A stretch of 64,000 bases of DNA from Leptobrachium leishanense (Eukaryota; Chordata; Amphibia; Anura; Megophryidae), in the NCBI GenBank assembly GCA_009667805.1, contig CM019063.1, forward strand, positions 198,380,954 through 198,444,953. Reading direction: 5' to 3'. Below are positions 22,850 through 35,655 of this stretch, one piece after another. The position numbers and the translations under genes were made by a program. The notes below the pieces were generated by a model that saw nothing but the letters and a program-made list of their open reading frames with translations, made no database searches and was not told the origin of the DNA. How positions within the stretch are numbered: position 1 is the first letter of the stretch; every line of letters starts with the position of its first letter.

Positions 22850-23690
22850 TAGTGATGAGCCAAACATCCCTGTGTTTGGTTCGCATTCGAACTCAAACAA
22901 TTTCAATAGTTCGAGTTGGAATTCGAACACGAACCAAACTCAATGCAAGTCAATGGGACTCGAAAGTTCGATTTTTAGAGTGCCCTCCAAGAGGGCATAT
23001 ATGCAAGATATTTGCCATAAATGGTGTATGGGGTTCCGGGTAGTGCCTTGGGGGACAGGAAACAAGGACAAAAAGTAAAAAAAAAAAGTTTTTAAAGGAA
23101 CAGTGAGTTTTCTATGAAATAAAGGTTAAGAATAAAAATGAAAAATTCATAAATATCGTGCCTAGGAGGTCCCCATAACCTGCCCGTGAAGTGGTGGATT
23201 TGTAGGATGTATAGAAACATTTAAAAACAAAAAAATGACATTTCAAATGACGGTAAACGGTTTTCCTTTAATCTATTCATAAACAACTGCTTGGGGCGGC
23301 AGTCTGTATGAAAAGAGGTGACATTTTAGGACACGCAGAACAACTTTAGTGATTTTTTGGCTAAATTATGGTGAAACTTATGCAGGGTTTGGATGAAAGT
23401 AACAATAGGTGCTTTAAAATTGGGCCTTTAGTGTCGGCAACAGTGCCGTCACACTGTAACCCCTCTGTGGTATTGTGGAAGAGTACAGGGTTGGACCCTG
23501 CGGTCAAATATTAAAATGATATGAATCTGGTATAGGCTTCAGTGGCAGTACACCCAAATATTGTGCCTTTGGTGGCAGCAAGTGTCTTCACACCGTAAGT
23601 AACCCCTCTGTGGTATTGTGGAAGAGTGTATAGGTGGAGGTTTTGGTAATGCAGAAGAGATCCCCGATCTATTCAGTTACATCAGCAGCT
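22850..23690. mobile_element. hAT left end (hAT-3)
   Basis: It starts TAGTGATGAGCC and then follows the hAT-1 left end block by block, including TTTTTAGAGTGCCCTCCAAG and GTGCCTAGGAGGTCCCC, and includes two units of the 139-bp array. The 8 bases before it, ATTGAGAA (22842-22849), recur exactly at 40898-40905, after the right end of the hAT in copy B. Similarity stops near 23690. Confidence 0.85.
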
Positions 23691-24411
23691 ATAACAAAAC
23701 CTGGTCAGCAATGTTTGGGCACTTATACTGCGCTACTGTATAAAAGAATGTGAGAATCGGCGCACACCAGTAGCAACAGGAAGCAAACAGAACAGGCAGG
23801 GAATACACAGAGAGAATAGTCAAATGGCAGGCAAAGTCGGCAACAGATCAGGTCCTCAGAAGAAGCAGGGTCAGTAACAAGTATACAAACTGATTCGGTA
23901 AGCTAGCGATGCGGGAATAAAGGCTGAGACACACTGAGCGTGTAGCAACGCACATTTACATTTTGCAGGCTTGACTTCATTCCGCTCCGCCTCGCAGCGT
24001 GTCTACACTAATGTTGCTTATCACCGCACTGGACAGGAATCACTAACTAAATTAAATGTACACACAAAACCGTTTTATTTTCACAAAGCACATGTTCATA
24101 TAGGCAAAAAAAGTTTCTACTGAATAAAATACATCAAAAATTACTGTTAATTTAATAGGAATAGTATAGAAATATAAAAAAAAGGTAACCCCTTATAATA
24201 TATATTATAGGGACATTGGAGCGCCGTGTATAGAGTAGGGATGCATTGATACCACACACAGACATATACGTATATATCAACATGCAGACCTATATATACA
24301 TATATCAACACGCAGATCTATATATACACCCACCCACAGACCTCAGACCATATATACATATACGCACATGGGGGGGTGGCATGTGGACAATCTCAACTAA
24401 ATGCAACCCCC

Positions 24412-24528
24412 CCCCCCATTTGGCTGATCTTGACAGAAGAAATGTTGAACCGACAGAGCAGAGAATATATATATTTCTCTGCTCTATCGGGTTCAACATT
24501 TCTTCTGGAGGGATCAGCCAAATTGGGG
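24412..24528. repeat. Long hairpin, about 55-bp arms
   Basis: The left arm (C-run, ATTTGGCTGATC, GAAGAAATGTTGAACC, AGAGCAGAGAA) is the near-perfect reverse complement of the right arm ending in GGATCAGCCAAATTGGGG. The loop is a short TA run. The ends are homopolymeric C and G. Confidence 0.85.
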
Positions 24529-24721
24529 GGAGGGACAATTAGTTGCCAAAATGTGTGTGTAATACAAGTCTGGATATATATATTTATACGAATATAGATA
24601 TATATCTTATCTATATATATATATATCATACCTGCCCTACCTTCCCCTATAATTTGCTAAAAATATACACACAAAAAAACAAACACCCTGCCTCAGACCC
24701 CGTGCACCCCACATGCCACCC

Positions 24722-24778
24722 CTCTACCTGGCTGAATGTATCTAAATATATAATTATAATACATTCAGCCAGGTAGAG
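24722..24778. repeat. Perfect 20-bp hairpin
   Basis: CTCTACCTGGCTGAATGTAT (24722-24741) and its exact complement (24759-24778) enclose a 17-bp AT-rich loop. Confidence 0.95.
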
Positions 24779-24962
24779 AAAGAAAAAAAAAAAGTTTTAT
24801 TTTATGTTCCGGGGACATTTAAAAATGTCAAAAAGTGCAAAAATTAGAGAGACGTGTGGCGCTAATGTTAAATATATACAAAATCTGCAGCTCACAAAAT
24901 ACCTATGTATACCCATACATCTAATCAATTACAGAAACAATGGGCACTAGCCTGTTGTTGAG

Positions 24963-25655
24963 TAGGGATGAGCCGAACACTCCCCGAGTTCGGTTCGAGC
25001 CCAAACCCAGCCTTCCCATTTGTTCGGACCGACCCGAACCCCCATGCAAGTCAATGGGCTGAAAATTTGGTTTTTAGAGTGCCCTCAAGAGGGCATATAT
25101 GCTACATATTTGCCATAAAAGGTGTATGGGGGTCCAGGTAGTGCCCTGGGGAACAGGAAACAAGGACAAAAAGTTTTAAAAAAAACGTTTTTAAAGGAAC
25201 AGTGAGTTTTCCATGAAATAAGGGTTAAAAATAAAAACCAAAAATTCCTTCAAATATCGTGCCTAGGAGGTCCCCATAACCTGCCCGTGAAGTGGTGGAT
25301 TTCTAGAATGTATAGAAACACTTAAAAACAAATAAATGACGTTTCATATGACGGTAAATGCTTTTCCTTTAATCTATCCATAAACAACTGCTTGGGGCGG
25401 CAGCCTGTATGAAAAGACATTTTAGGACACGCAGAAAAAGTTTAGTGTTTTTTTGGGCTAAATTATTGTGAAACTTTTGCAGGCTTTGGATGAAAGTAAC
25501 AATAGGTGCTTTAAAATTGGGCTTTTAGCGTCGCGGCAACAGGCCGTCACACCGTAACTCTCTGGGATATGAATCTGATACAGGCTTCAATGGCAGTGCA
25601 CCCAGATATTGTGCCTTTAGAGCCAGGCATTCAAGTACTATCATACAGTAACCCC
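24963..25655. mobile_element. hAT left end (hAT-4), cut by the assembly gap
   Basis: It starts TAGGGATGAGCCGAACACTC and follows the hAT-1 left end through the start of the 139-bp array, where the N run begins. The preceding 8 bases are TTGTTGAG. The right end is not in the window as placed. Confidence 0.88.
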
Positions 25656-25755
25656 NNNNNNNNNNNNNNNNNNNNNNNNNNNNNNNNNNNNNNNNNNNNN
25701 NNNNNNNNNNNNNNNNNNNNNNNNNNNNNNNNNNNNNNNNNNNNNNNNNNNNNNN
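25656..25755. other. Assembly gap of 100 N
   Basis: Exactly 100 unknown bases, a common placeholder for a gap of unknown size. It falls inside a tandem array of a hAT element, a difficult place to assemble. Confidence 1.
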
Positions 25756-25953
25756 CGCAAAGTGTCTGTATTAGAGCAGAATGTCTGTGCACCAGAGCAT
25801 GTTAGAGCAGAGCATATGTGAATCAGAGCATGTTTTTTGCCCTACAGATTTCCAGCCCTGCATCCAAGATCCATCATATTAACCTGAGTTAATATAATTA
25901 TTTCTCATTAAAAAATATTGAAAACCTTAAAAGTCCAAAGAGTTTTTTTCAAT

Positions 25954-26138
25954 ACTGTATTTTCTGGAGTATAAGACGACCGGGCTTATAAAACGACCCC
26001 CTAATTTTCCAGTTAAAAAATAGGTTTTGGGCTATACTCGTCATATTGTATTGTATATCCCGCGTATAAGACGACCCCCAATTTTTGGGGGATGTTTTTA
26101 AGTATAAAAAGTAGTCTTATACACCAGAAAATACTGTA
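25954..26138. mobile_element. Short MITE, 185 bp
   Basis: The ends are inverted repeats: TGTATTTTCTGGAGTATAAG on the left and the reverse complement of CAGTATTTTCTGGTGTATAA on the right. The interior repeats TATAAGACGACC. There is no coding capacity, and I do not assign a superfamily. Confidence 0.7.
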
Positions 26139-27580
26139 AATCTAATTTGTTTCTTTTCTTTTTCCTTAAATGCCTTACATTTTAGCCTACTATATTTTAA
26201 GTATTTGTAAGAACTTAAATTGTTTCACAAATTGTAGAATCTACAAATTCTTTTTATATTACCATACGAGAGTGCAGTGCACAAGTGATTTATATACTAA
26301 AATGCAGTTAGTATAAAAAATAATGTGCAAAATGCAAATAAAAAAAAACTGGTTGGAAAAAATATTGAAACTGTGATTTTATTATTCCAACACTGTTGAG
26401 AGAAACGGTACCATAGTGAATAGACCAAGTTGTTTTGTTAAGCAAATGGAATATCTTCCAGTTTCATACTTCTTAGCATTTGAATCCATGTTCAACATAT
26501 AGATAATGGCATTATATGTCTATATATTTAGGATTGATGAAGATGGATGGGAAAAAAAACAACTTACTGTTGATAAAGAAAATCCACATCCCAATGCTTC
26601 TGGTGCTGGTCTCCGGCTTTTGAGATAGATCTCAAAACAATTGAAAATGCGTCCTTGGACATAAACGGGTGTTTGGATTCTAGCACAATTCCTTTTAACC
26701 CTTTCTCAGTCGTGATAGTGAATAAAATAAATACTGAAAGGACTTGTCCAAACCCAAACGTATAGATATTACATACAGGGTTGGTAGATGTCATCCTTAG
26801 ATTCAATCATGAAATATAAATGGATCAAGCACAGCGTTACCAGGAAGCTGTACACTGCAGAGAAACACATAAATACATGAATTTTCAGTGTTAGGAGGTA
26901 CTTAGAAAAGCTCACACTCTGAATTAGGAGAATAAATAGAAAATGATCATGCATATAATAGTAGTTACCATTTCATAATAGTGTTAAAAACATAGAAGTG
27001 AAATATTTCCCCTTTTTAAAATCTTTTCCAAATGTTATGTTTTGTAAATTCTTTTTCTTTATTCCTTTTATTTTTTAATGTACAGTAAAAATACAAAAAG
27101 GTTAGCAATTAAGTGTATCATATAAAACATGGATCAAGAATATATTCTTCAGATTTAATCATTTTCACATTTCTAAGCAGATTTTCTCTTTAATTTAGCA
27201 AAATTAAAGAACAATTTCAGTTTTTTTATCCTTCTGTATAGTTTGCTCGACTTCTCTTTGAATACAGTTAATGCTTTTGTAATTTGCCTTTGGGTTGGTG
27301 GTGTTAAGGTAAGGAAATATGGTGGTTTAGATAGACTGGGGCAATACAAATTCTGGTATTCAAAGCCTCTTTGACTAAAAGGATGTTTCCCATGAAGCTA
27401 TTAATAAAATAACTGTTCTGCAAAGTTCTGCACCCTATTGATTATTTCGATAAAGTAATGAAAGAAACACTCAATCTCAATAACTGCCAAATAACTCTTT
27501 CATGGGAAAACATAGAGGAATAAGTGTAATATCATCAAACTAACACTAGAAAAGTACACATCCCAATATATTCCACAGGT

Positions 27581-29391
27581 TAATAAATATAAAAGAAATA
27601 GACTGAAACTCCGTAGGCTCCGTAGGAAGATAATGAAAAATAAAAAAAGGCATTCAAAGCTTTTAAATCAGGTAAATCTGAAGCATCCTATAATGCATAT
27701 AAGGCAGCCAATAAAGTATGTAAAAAGCGATTAGATGCGCTAAAGTAGAAAATGAAAAAGTGATACCCAAAGGAAGCAAGACCAACCCAAAAAGCTTCTT
27801 TAAGTACATAAATTCATAGGTTCACTGAAATCAGAGGCAGTTTTGTTAGTAACTGAAGATCAACAAAAGGCAGAAATGTTGAATGCTTATTTTTCTTCAT
27901 TATTTCAAAGAGGAACCTATAACAGGAGACAAGCAAACCAATGACAAAAACTTATAAATAAAATGTGATTGGTTGACTCAAGAAAAGGTGTTGCAGCAAA
28001 TAAAGAAGGTGAATGTACATGAAGCCTTAGAGCCAGATGAATTCACCCGTGAGTACTGAGGGGGCTATGTGTGGAAATATGTAAACCTGTTTTTATTCTT
28101 TCAAGATTCTTTTCTGATGTAGTCCCTAGATTTAAAAACAATTCAACATGTTTGCCTGGGATTTATAGACCTCTGAGCTGGAAAAGTATTTGAGGGGTTA
28201 ATAAGGGATAATATTGAGGATTTTATTGGGAGGTATAACGTAATTAGCAGAAATCAGCATGAAGTTATGAAGCACGGATCATGTCAGACTAACTGAATTG
28301 CATTCTATGAAGAAGTAAGTAGAAGTGTTGATCAGGGGGTTTAGAGTGGATGGAATTTACTTGGTTTTTGCCAAAGCTTTCAGCACAGTTCCATACAAGA
28401 GGTTACTATTCAAATTATGAAAAATTGGTCTAGAATTAAATTCTTGTTCTTGGATAGAACACAGGCTAAAAGATAGAGTATGGAGAGTGGTCATGAATGC
28501 TAAGTTATCAAGATGGACACCAGTGGTTAGTGGTCTCCCTAAGGGGTCTGTTATAGGACCAGTTCTATTCAATCTATTTATAAATGATCTTGAAATAGGC
28601 ATTGAAGGTCATGTGTCAGTGTTTGCAAATGACACAAAACTAGGTAAGGTGATAAAATGTGAGCAGGATATTACATGGATTTACATAAATTGGGGGACTG
28701 GGCACTCAAATGGCAGATTAAATTTAATGTAGATAAATGCAAGGTTATACACTTTGAAGTGAAGAACACACAAGCAATTTATACCCTATATGGTACAGAG
28801 TTAGGGAAATCAAGGCAAGAGAAGGATTTCAGAATAATCATAGACTTCAAACGAAGTAGTAATGCCCAATGTCAAACAGCAGCCAGCAAGGCCAGCAAAG
28901 TATTGGCATGCATTAAAAGGGAAATTCATTCTCAGGATGGAAACATAATTTTGCCTATAAATAAATGGTAAGACGCACCTTGAATATGCCGTGCATTTTT
29001 GTGCACCTGTTTTAAAAAAAGATATTATAGTGCTAGAAAAAGTGCAGAGACGGGCAACTAAATTAATAAGGGGAATGGAAGGGTTAAGTTATGAGGAAAG
29101 ACTAACAAGTTTAAACCTGTTTAGTTTAGAGAAACGGCGCCTTAGAGGGGATCTGATAACCTTATATAAATATATACGGGGCCATTATAAACCATTGTCT
29201 GGAAACCTGTTCATTAATAGGACTATACACAGGACACGATGTCACCCATTTAGACTGGACCAAAGGAAATTCAGCCTAAACCATAGGAAGGGTTATTTTA
29301 CAGTGAGAACAATAAAGCTGTGAAATTCTCTGCCTGTTGAGGTGGTTTGGTCAGAGACTGTACAGACTTTTAAACAGTGACTGCATGACTT
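27581..29391 (+). pseudogene. CR1-type LINE, decayed reverse transcriptase (copy B)
   Basis: Same relic as 1200-3010 with the same broken FANDTKLGK motif and the same frame changes, so the damage predates the split of the two copies. Confidence 0.88.
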
Positions 29392-31123
29392 CCTGCAAAA
29401 ACATAGCATTACAGGTTATAATATTTAATATGTGGGTAAAGCTGCTTGATAAAAGGAGAAATGTGACTGCTGTCTCTTGGGTACAGATGGATTTTTTTCC
29501 CAGTATGTAGCATATTCAGCAACATGTAAGACTGGATTTTTTTGCCTTTCGTTGGGTCAAAAGCAGTAGGTGGTGTGTGAAAGGCTGAACTCAAAGGCTG
29601 CACGTCTTTTTTAAGCCTATGTAACTATGTGACTATGAACTATAATGTGATAATTTCTTAGTAAAACCCAAGTTACGACGAACTTAGATAAGCCAAGCAC
29701 TCTAATTTAGCCCTGGCTGCAGGAAATTGTTAGGCTATTTCCAACAGACACCGAATCATTCACCCCCTTTGGATTTACAAAGGTTGTGTGTCCAGGTTCT
29801 GTATTTGAACTGGATGCACAGAAGTTAGAAAATTAAGAAATTATAACAAATACCCACCTAATGCAGGACCCGAAGATTGCCTTGGAAATTTGACTTTTCT
29901 GGAACTCCACAAGTACAATTACAAGCATTTATAAAGTGCCAAGAAATTCTGTAACAATTTACAATGGGTGGGAGAAAACAGACTAAATTAATTAACAGGT
30001 TAGACACACTTAGAAAAAAGGGAGAAGTGGACCCTGATCAGGCGCTTTCAATCTAAGAGGAGAGGGGTGACGCACAGAGGTAAGGGTTCACTAACCATAA
30101 CTAAGCTAGCACGATGTACATGTATCTGTAGCCATGGAGTGGGATAACACTGTTGAAATTACAGTATAGCTTGGGTATTTTATATGGGCACTGGTTATTA
30201 TGTGAGTGTATAGGTGATGCTGGTGGAAAGGAATTGGTAAATTTGGGCCATAATAGGCAGACAGGAATGTTGTATAGTAGGGTGGCGAGAGAGCACTGTG
30301 TCCTAAAATACTAGTTCTATATTAGTATAAGACGTTGTAAAATTCTTTAAAGTCATATTATTCTCATACACATCTTATTAAACCAGGTGCAGTAGTAATT
30401 AAAGTGTCTTTGTTTAACAGAAATTAGAACATTCTCAATTTTTTATTCAAGTCTCATTTTTTTATTTTGTAAGTTAATGTTGAGATAGAATGTTGAGTAT
30501 CTCAAACCATCACACCTTCTTCTTTTTTTATGTAAAAAACCTTGGCTACAAGCCCTCCGTAAGCAGATGACTATCTTTCTCTCCCTTGTATATTTAACCA
30601 TAATAAATCACTTAAAAAGAACCTGGAGTCTAAAGAATTTTAGATTTTCCACAAAAAAGATATATCGGGGTAACATTTACCAATTTATATGCAAATTGTT
30701 AGGTCACAAACATATAGCTTACATGAACCAGCTTTAATTGAGCATCTGACAGAGGACCTAGAAGAATAAAAATATTACAGCCCCACATAGGTAATTATAA
30801 AAGAAAATAATGAAGTTATGGCTAGGAAGGGAATTGGTTTGTTATGTTGTGGTATTTAATAACCACGTGTCAAGCGGTTCTTTCTCTCACTTTGTAGGAA
30901 CATGCAAGGCAGGTTTAAAGGAGTCCTTGAGATTGCAACAATCTGGCCCGTTCCTAATAATATGCCATAGAAACTCAAAGTCTCGGGTCTTACCGAAAGC
31001 TTTTTCATGTTGGATTTTTGATGTTACAAATACATTTGGAGAAGAATTGCTCTCCAGTTTTAAAACCAGTATACTAAAAATAGATTTATGGCCCAATTTT
31101 CTTGTAAATCCCTCTAAAACTTA
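29392..31123. other. Non-coding, no feature recognised (copy B of 3011-4742)
   Basis: As in copy A. It differs by isolated bases such as the A/T change near 30438. Confidence 0.4.
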
Positions 31124-32007
31124 AGGGGTTATTCAGAGAGGTTCGAAATGTCGCCGAAAAGTAACTGGACACTGAAATTCAGCGTACGGTAACATTTCAA
31201 GGCCATTCGGCTATTCAGAGAGCAAGCAGTTCGTTAAAGTTTGGCAAATTGCCTGCACATATGGTGCCGGTTTGACGGCAGTGAAATCCCCCATAGAGAA
31301 GCAATGGTTAATATATTCAGAGAACACCGAACAGCAGTGAAAAGTTGCCGAAATGCCCTGCTGTTCAGTGTTTTCATTTGGTAGGTTTATTCAGACGAAT
31401 CCCATAAGCTTCAATGTTAAAAATATTCCTGTTTTAAGTCAATATCTAATAAACCGTTTATTATTTTATTCTGCAGTAAAAAGTCTCTTTATGTATTGAT
31501 TTTTTTAGGATCTTTTAGGCATTTTTGGGGATTTGTTTGGCAAATTTTTTTTCCCTTTTCTTTAAAATCATTTTTTCATTTTTTTTTATTAGCCCTTTTT
31601 ATTATCATTCATAGGATCTTATATGTAAATTCCAAATATTTTCGTTCAGTAGTTTTTTTGCAAACAGCGTTTCAATTTTGAAACTTTCAAGCGTACTCTT
31701 TTAATTTTTCCTTTACCCCGTTCGTCAACTTGTCAATTTTTTCCTGCAGCTGTGATCGGCAGCTCGTTGGCGTTTTCCGGCGTGGTTTTTCCAGCGGTTC
31801 CGGTGGGTTTTCGGTGGGATTGCGGCGGGTTTTCAGTGGGTGTTCGGCGGGATTGCAGCGGGTTTGCGGCAGGTTTTCCTTGCACTCTGGGGACCCTCGG
31901 TGAATGCTGAATTCACCGCAGGGTGGGAAACTTTCTGTCCCCGAAGTGCAGGGAACGAGAGAGCACTGAAATGTCGGCAACATTTCGGTGCTCTCTGAAT
32001 AACCCCT
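31124..32007. mobile_element. PIF/Harbinger-like MITE (copy B)
   Basis: Same element as 4743-5626 with the same TTA flanks. Confidence 0.8.
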
Positions 32008-32270
32008 TTAATATCTATTTTTCCAATTATTCCTTGTCATTTTATTGACTAAAATACAGACTGGAAAATTCTTAACATTGGCCATTTTATCACAGACTCA
32101 TTATAGAATCATTTTGACATGGAAAACAAAAAATTCAAAGAGAGAAATGTTTGTTCACATGTGTTGAATTAAACAAAAAACATCGGGGGAGTGTATTCAT
32201 TTATTTAATTAATTTAACTAAACAAATAAATTGATTTATGCTATTATGCTAGAGATCACTCTACACTTAA

Positions 32271-32318
32271 GGACACTTACTGAGGAAGCCCGTAGGCGAA
32301 AATGCGTTCTGGTGATCC
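32271..32318 (+). ncRNA. Hammerhead-like ribozyme (HH1, copy B)
   Basis: Identical to 5890-5937, with all core positions retained. Confidence 0.7.
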
Positions 32319-33124
32319 TTGTAAGGGTTTTTTTCACTACTTTTATACTACTGCATTTTTAATGCTTTTGCCACATGGCCTTTTTATTATGAATAAAATT
32401 TAATATTTCTTAATGTAACGGCTCACACTTAATATAACATATTTTTTGTCTTGCTGCCTATTTTTATGCATTTTTGGGCACTGCTCACACTTGGTAAAGT
32501 CATTCTCCACCTTGCAACCTGGATTAATATAGCGAATCTGCATTTAACCAGAGGAGCCAACCATAAAGGACAGATCGAGGAGAAGAAAGAAAAATCAACA
32601 AATAAATAAAAGTATTCAATTTTTTTATTTTTTATTTTTGGAGTGCTTTCCTGGTGTAAAACACCCATTACTTAATTATAAGATTTATATACAATATTGA
32701 TATGGTATACTGTCTCTATATATATTATACTCACTGTATGTTTTAGTCGTTATAAGGGTGTGCCTGGAATAATTTTTGCCTTTATTATTTGCTGTGTCCT
32801 TTTGAGATGTGTGGGGACTCTGTATTCCATTGCGGCAGCACCCACTCTAAAATTACTTTCACTATCATATACTTAAGATATTTAGAAGCGCTACCTTCAC
32901 ATTTCTACCTTTTAAAAAAATAAATACAGTATGCGCTATGCTATACCCAAGCCAACATTGGCAAAACAAAAGAGAATAAATAATTATAGTACTGTAGATT
33001 TTTTCCCCAAACAAATTATCTTTTGGAATGAAGGAATATATTAAGGTGGAAACAAGGCTCAATAAGACACTGTTTTATGTAGCATTATCTAATTATTAGG
33101 TTACACATACAACTTTAATACAAT
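32319..33124. other. AT-rich tail after HH1 (copy B)
   Basis: As 5938-6743; no gene seen. Confidence 0.35.
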
Positions 33125-33574
33125 ATGTTTTGAAGGAGAAAAGTTACCAGGAAAGGCTTAATGATCTTAACATGTACAGCTTGGAAAAAAGACGAGACAG
33201 AGGAGATATGATAGAAACATTTAAATACGTAAAGGGAATCCACAAGGTAGAGGAAGGGAGTATATTTAAAAGGAAACAAAATAGCAGAACAAGAGGACAT
33301 AGTCTTAGATTAGAGGGGCAAAGGTTTAAAAGTAACATCAGGAAGCATTATTTTACTGAGAGGGTGGTGGATATATGGAACAGCCTTCCAGTAGAAGTGG
33401 TAGAGGCCAAAACAGTAATTGAATTTAAGCAGGCATGGGATAGGCATAAGGCTATCCTAAACAAAAGATAAATCCAGGTAAAGTATCCATGTAATTGGGC
33501 AGACTAGATGGGCCGAAAGGTTCTTATCTGCTGACATTTTTCTATGTTTCTATGTTTCTATGTTTCTATGTATT
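33125..33574 (+). pseudogene. 5'-truncated CR1 LINE 3' end (copy B)
   Basis: Same as 6744-7190 but with two amino-acid differences (K to R and T to I in the 113-codon frame) and one more TCTATGTTTC-type terminal unit. Confidence 0.9.
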
Positions 33575-34338
33575 ATTACCTTGTTTTTTTATCATGGATA
33601 CTAAAGCCCCTACTAAACAGGCTAGGCACGTGAACTCGTCGTGTAAATAAAATATAACCTTTATTTAGAACAATTAAAATGAGTCATTGATTAAAATAAA
33701 ACAACACAAAAGACGAATTAATAAAAAACAATTACCAACTGGTAAAAGGTGATACTTGGGGTAATTCGCTTGTTAACTCCAACTATTCAGGTATCACTAA
33801 ATAAAGACCTTCAGGCATCTCTTGGTTCTGGTCATTTGAAGTAGCTTTCATAGATGTTGCCTATAAACGTTAATTCGAGTTGGCCTGATCTGATAAGGTA
33901 TATATGCGCAAGGTTGCCGATTTATGTTACAAAATTATTTGTCACTGTAACCTGTTGCCGCTATTGTATCACACCATACTAAATTAGCCAACTCCGGGCT
34001 GCAACCCCAATCTTCATTCAAGAGCGATTTGCACAATGTTTCATTACTATGATTCGTAGCTTTTATTTCTAAGTTGCCACATATTTGGCCGGCACACTAT
34101 AATCAACAGGTACCACATAAATTCAATAAAGTCATCCCCCTCTTTCACTATTTCTCTAGTCTGACTACCGACAATGTAATTTAATTACAGATCCATAGGA
34201 GAACAGAATTTCAAACAACGACAACCATGCTCAACAGCAACAGCCAATCAATTGAGAAAAAGATCATTTCATTTGTAGGGGCAACATACTACTTCAGTAG
34301 TCACTAAATAATTTCATATTTCAGATGCCCATCAGTCT

Positions 34339-34380
34339 GCACCCGATGCGCGTTTCGTCCCACCGGCTCGTCAGGGGTGC
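34339..34380 (-). ncRNA. Hammerhead-like ribozyme (HH2, copy B)
   Basis: Core and the six-pair helix I are unchanged relative to 7949-7990. The only nearby differences are outside the motif (GATGCCC for GACACCC upstream). Confidence 0.7.
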
Positions 34381-34463
34381 CTAACAAGAGATGCCTGAAG
34401 GTCTTTACTTAGTGATACCTGAATAGTTGGGGTTAACAAGCGAATTACCCCAAGTATCACCTT

Positions 34464-34626
34464 AGAAACATAGAAACATAGAAAATGTCGGCAGATAAGA
34501 ACCTTTCGGCCCATCTAGTCTGCCCAATTACATGGATACTTTACCTGGATTTATCTTTTGTTTAGGATAGCCTTATGCCTATCCCATGCCTGCTTAAATT
34601 CAATTACTGTTTTGGCATCTACCACT
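34464..34626 (-). mobile_element. CR1 LINE 3'-end fragment (copy B)
   Basis: Same as 8074-8236. Confidence 0.9.
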
Positions 34627-34658
34627 TAATATCTTTTACCAGTTGGTAATTGTTTTTT

Positions 34659-35523
34659 GGTATCACTATCTCCCCATCAAACCAAGTTCGCTGTCTTGGA
34701 GTTACACTTGACTCTGCGCTTTCCTTCATCCCCCACATCCAGTCTCTTTCCTCCTCCTGCCGACACCAACTGCGTAATATTTCCAGAATTCGGCCATTTC
34801 TTACCGCTGTCACCACAAAACAACTCATACACGCCCTGGTAATCTCCCGACTCGACTATTGCAATAATCTCTTATCTGGCCTCCCTCTGTCCCGCCTCTC
34901 CCCCCTACAATCCATCCTGAACGCCTCCGCCAGGCTAATTCACCTCACCCGCTGCACTGTCTCTGCCGCTCCCCTCTGCGAGTCCCTTCACTGGCTCCCC
35001 ATCCACTGCAGAATTAAGTTCAAAATCCTTATCCTTACCTACAAAACCCTCACTAACTCAGCTCCCCACTACCTGTCCTCACTAATCACCAAATACACCC
35101 CAGTTCGCTCCCTAAGGTCAAACAGTGACCTGCGCCTAGCTTCTCCCCGCATCACCTCTTCCCATGATAGACTGCAGGATTTCTCACGCGCAGCCCCCAC
35201 TCTCTGGAACGCTCTCCCTCGTACTGTCAGACTTTCCCCTAACTTCTCTTCCTTCAAACGCTCCCTTAAAACATTCCTATTTAGGGAAGCCTACCACCCG
35301 ACTCACTGACGCAACCATCAATCACTCTCACCTTACAGTCCTCTCCTCCTGTTTCCAACACCAACCCTCCCAGATTGTGAGTTCCTACGGGAATAGGGCC
35401 CTCATCTCCTCCTGTACTGTTTGTCAAATGTTGTTCAATGTATTGTAACCCTGTCTATACTGTGCTTATTGTACAGCGCTGCGGAATATGCTGGCGCTTT
35501 ATAAATAAAGAATAATAATAATA
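34659..35523 (+). pseudogene. L2-type LINE 3' part with intact C-terminal frame (copy B)
   Basis: The frame (open 34650-35309) runs through the L2 hallmarks and ends SFKRSLKTFLFREAYHPTH, the usual L2 ending. Copy A has lost one C in the CCC run here and reads out of frame. The element is 5' truncated and has the L2 3' end with a shorter AATA tail than copy A. Confidence 0.9.
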
Positions 35524-35655
35524 TTAATTCGTCTTTTGTGTTGTTTATTTTAATCAATGATTCATTTTAATGGTTCTAAATAAAGGTTATCGTTTATTTA
35601 CACGATGAATTCATGTGTCTAGCCTGTTTAGTAGGGGCTTTAGTATCCATGATAA

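Larger units (their letters stand above)
23691..24962. other. Non-coding DNA with two hairpins and TA-rich microsatellites
   Basis: No gene is supported. TATA/CACA-rich microsatellites lie at about 24260-24350 and 24570-24630. The two long inverted repeats are listed separately. Confidence 0.4.
33590..35655. mobile_element. Foldback element broken by CR1 and L2 (copy B)
   Basis: Same structure as 7200-9270, so both nested insertions predate the split of the copies. Confidence 0.75.
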
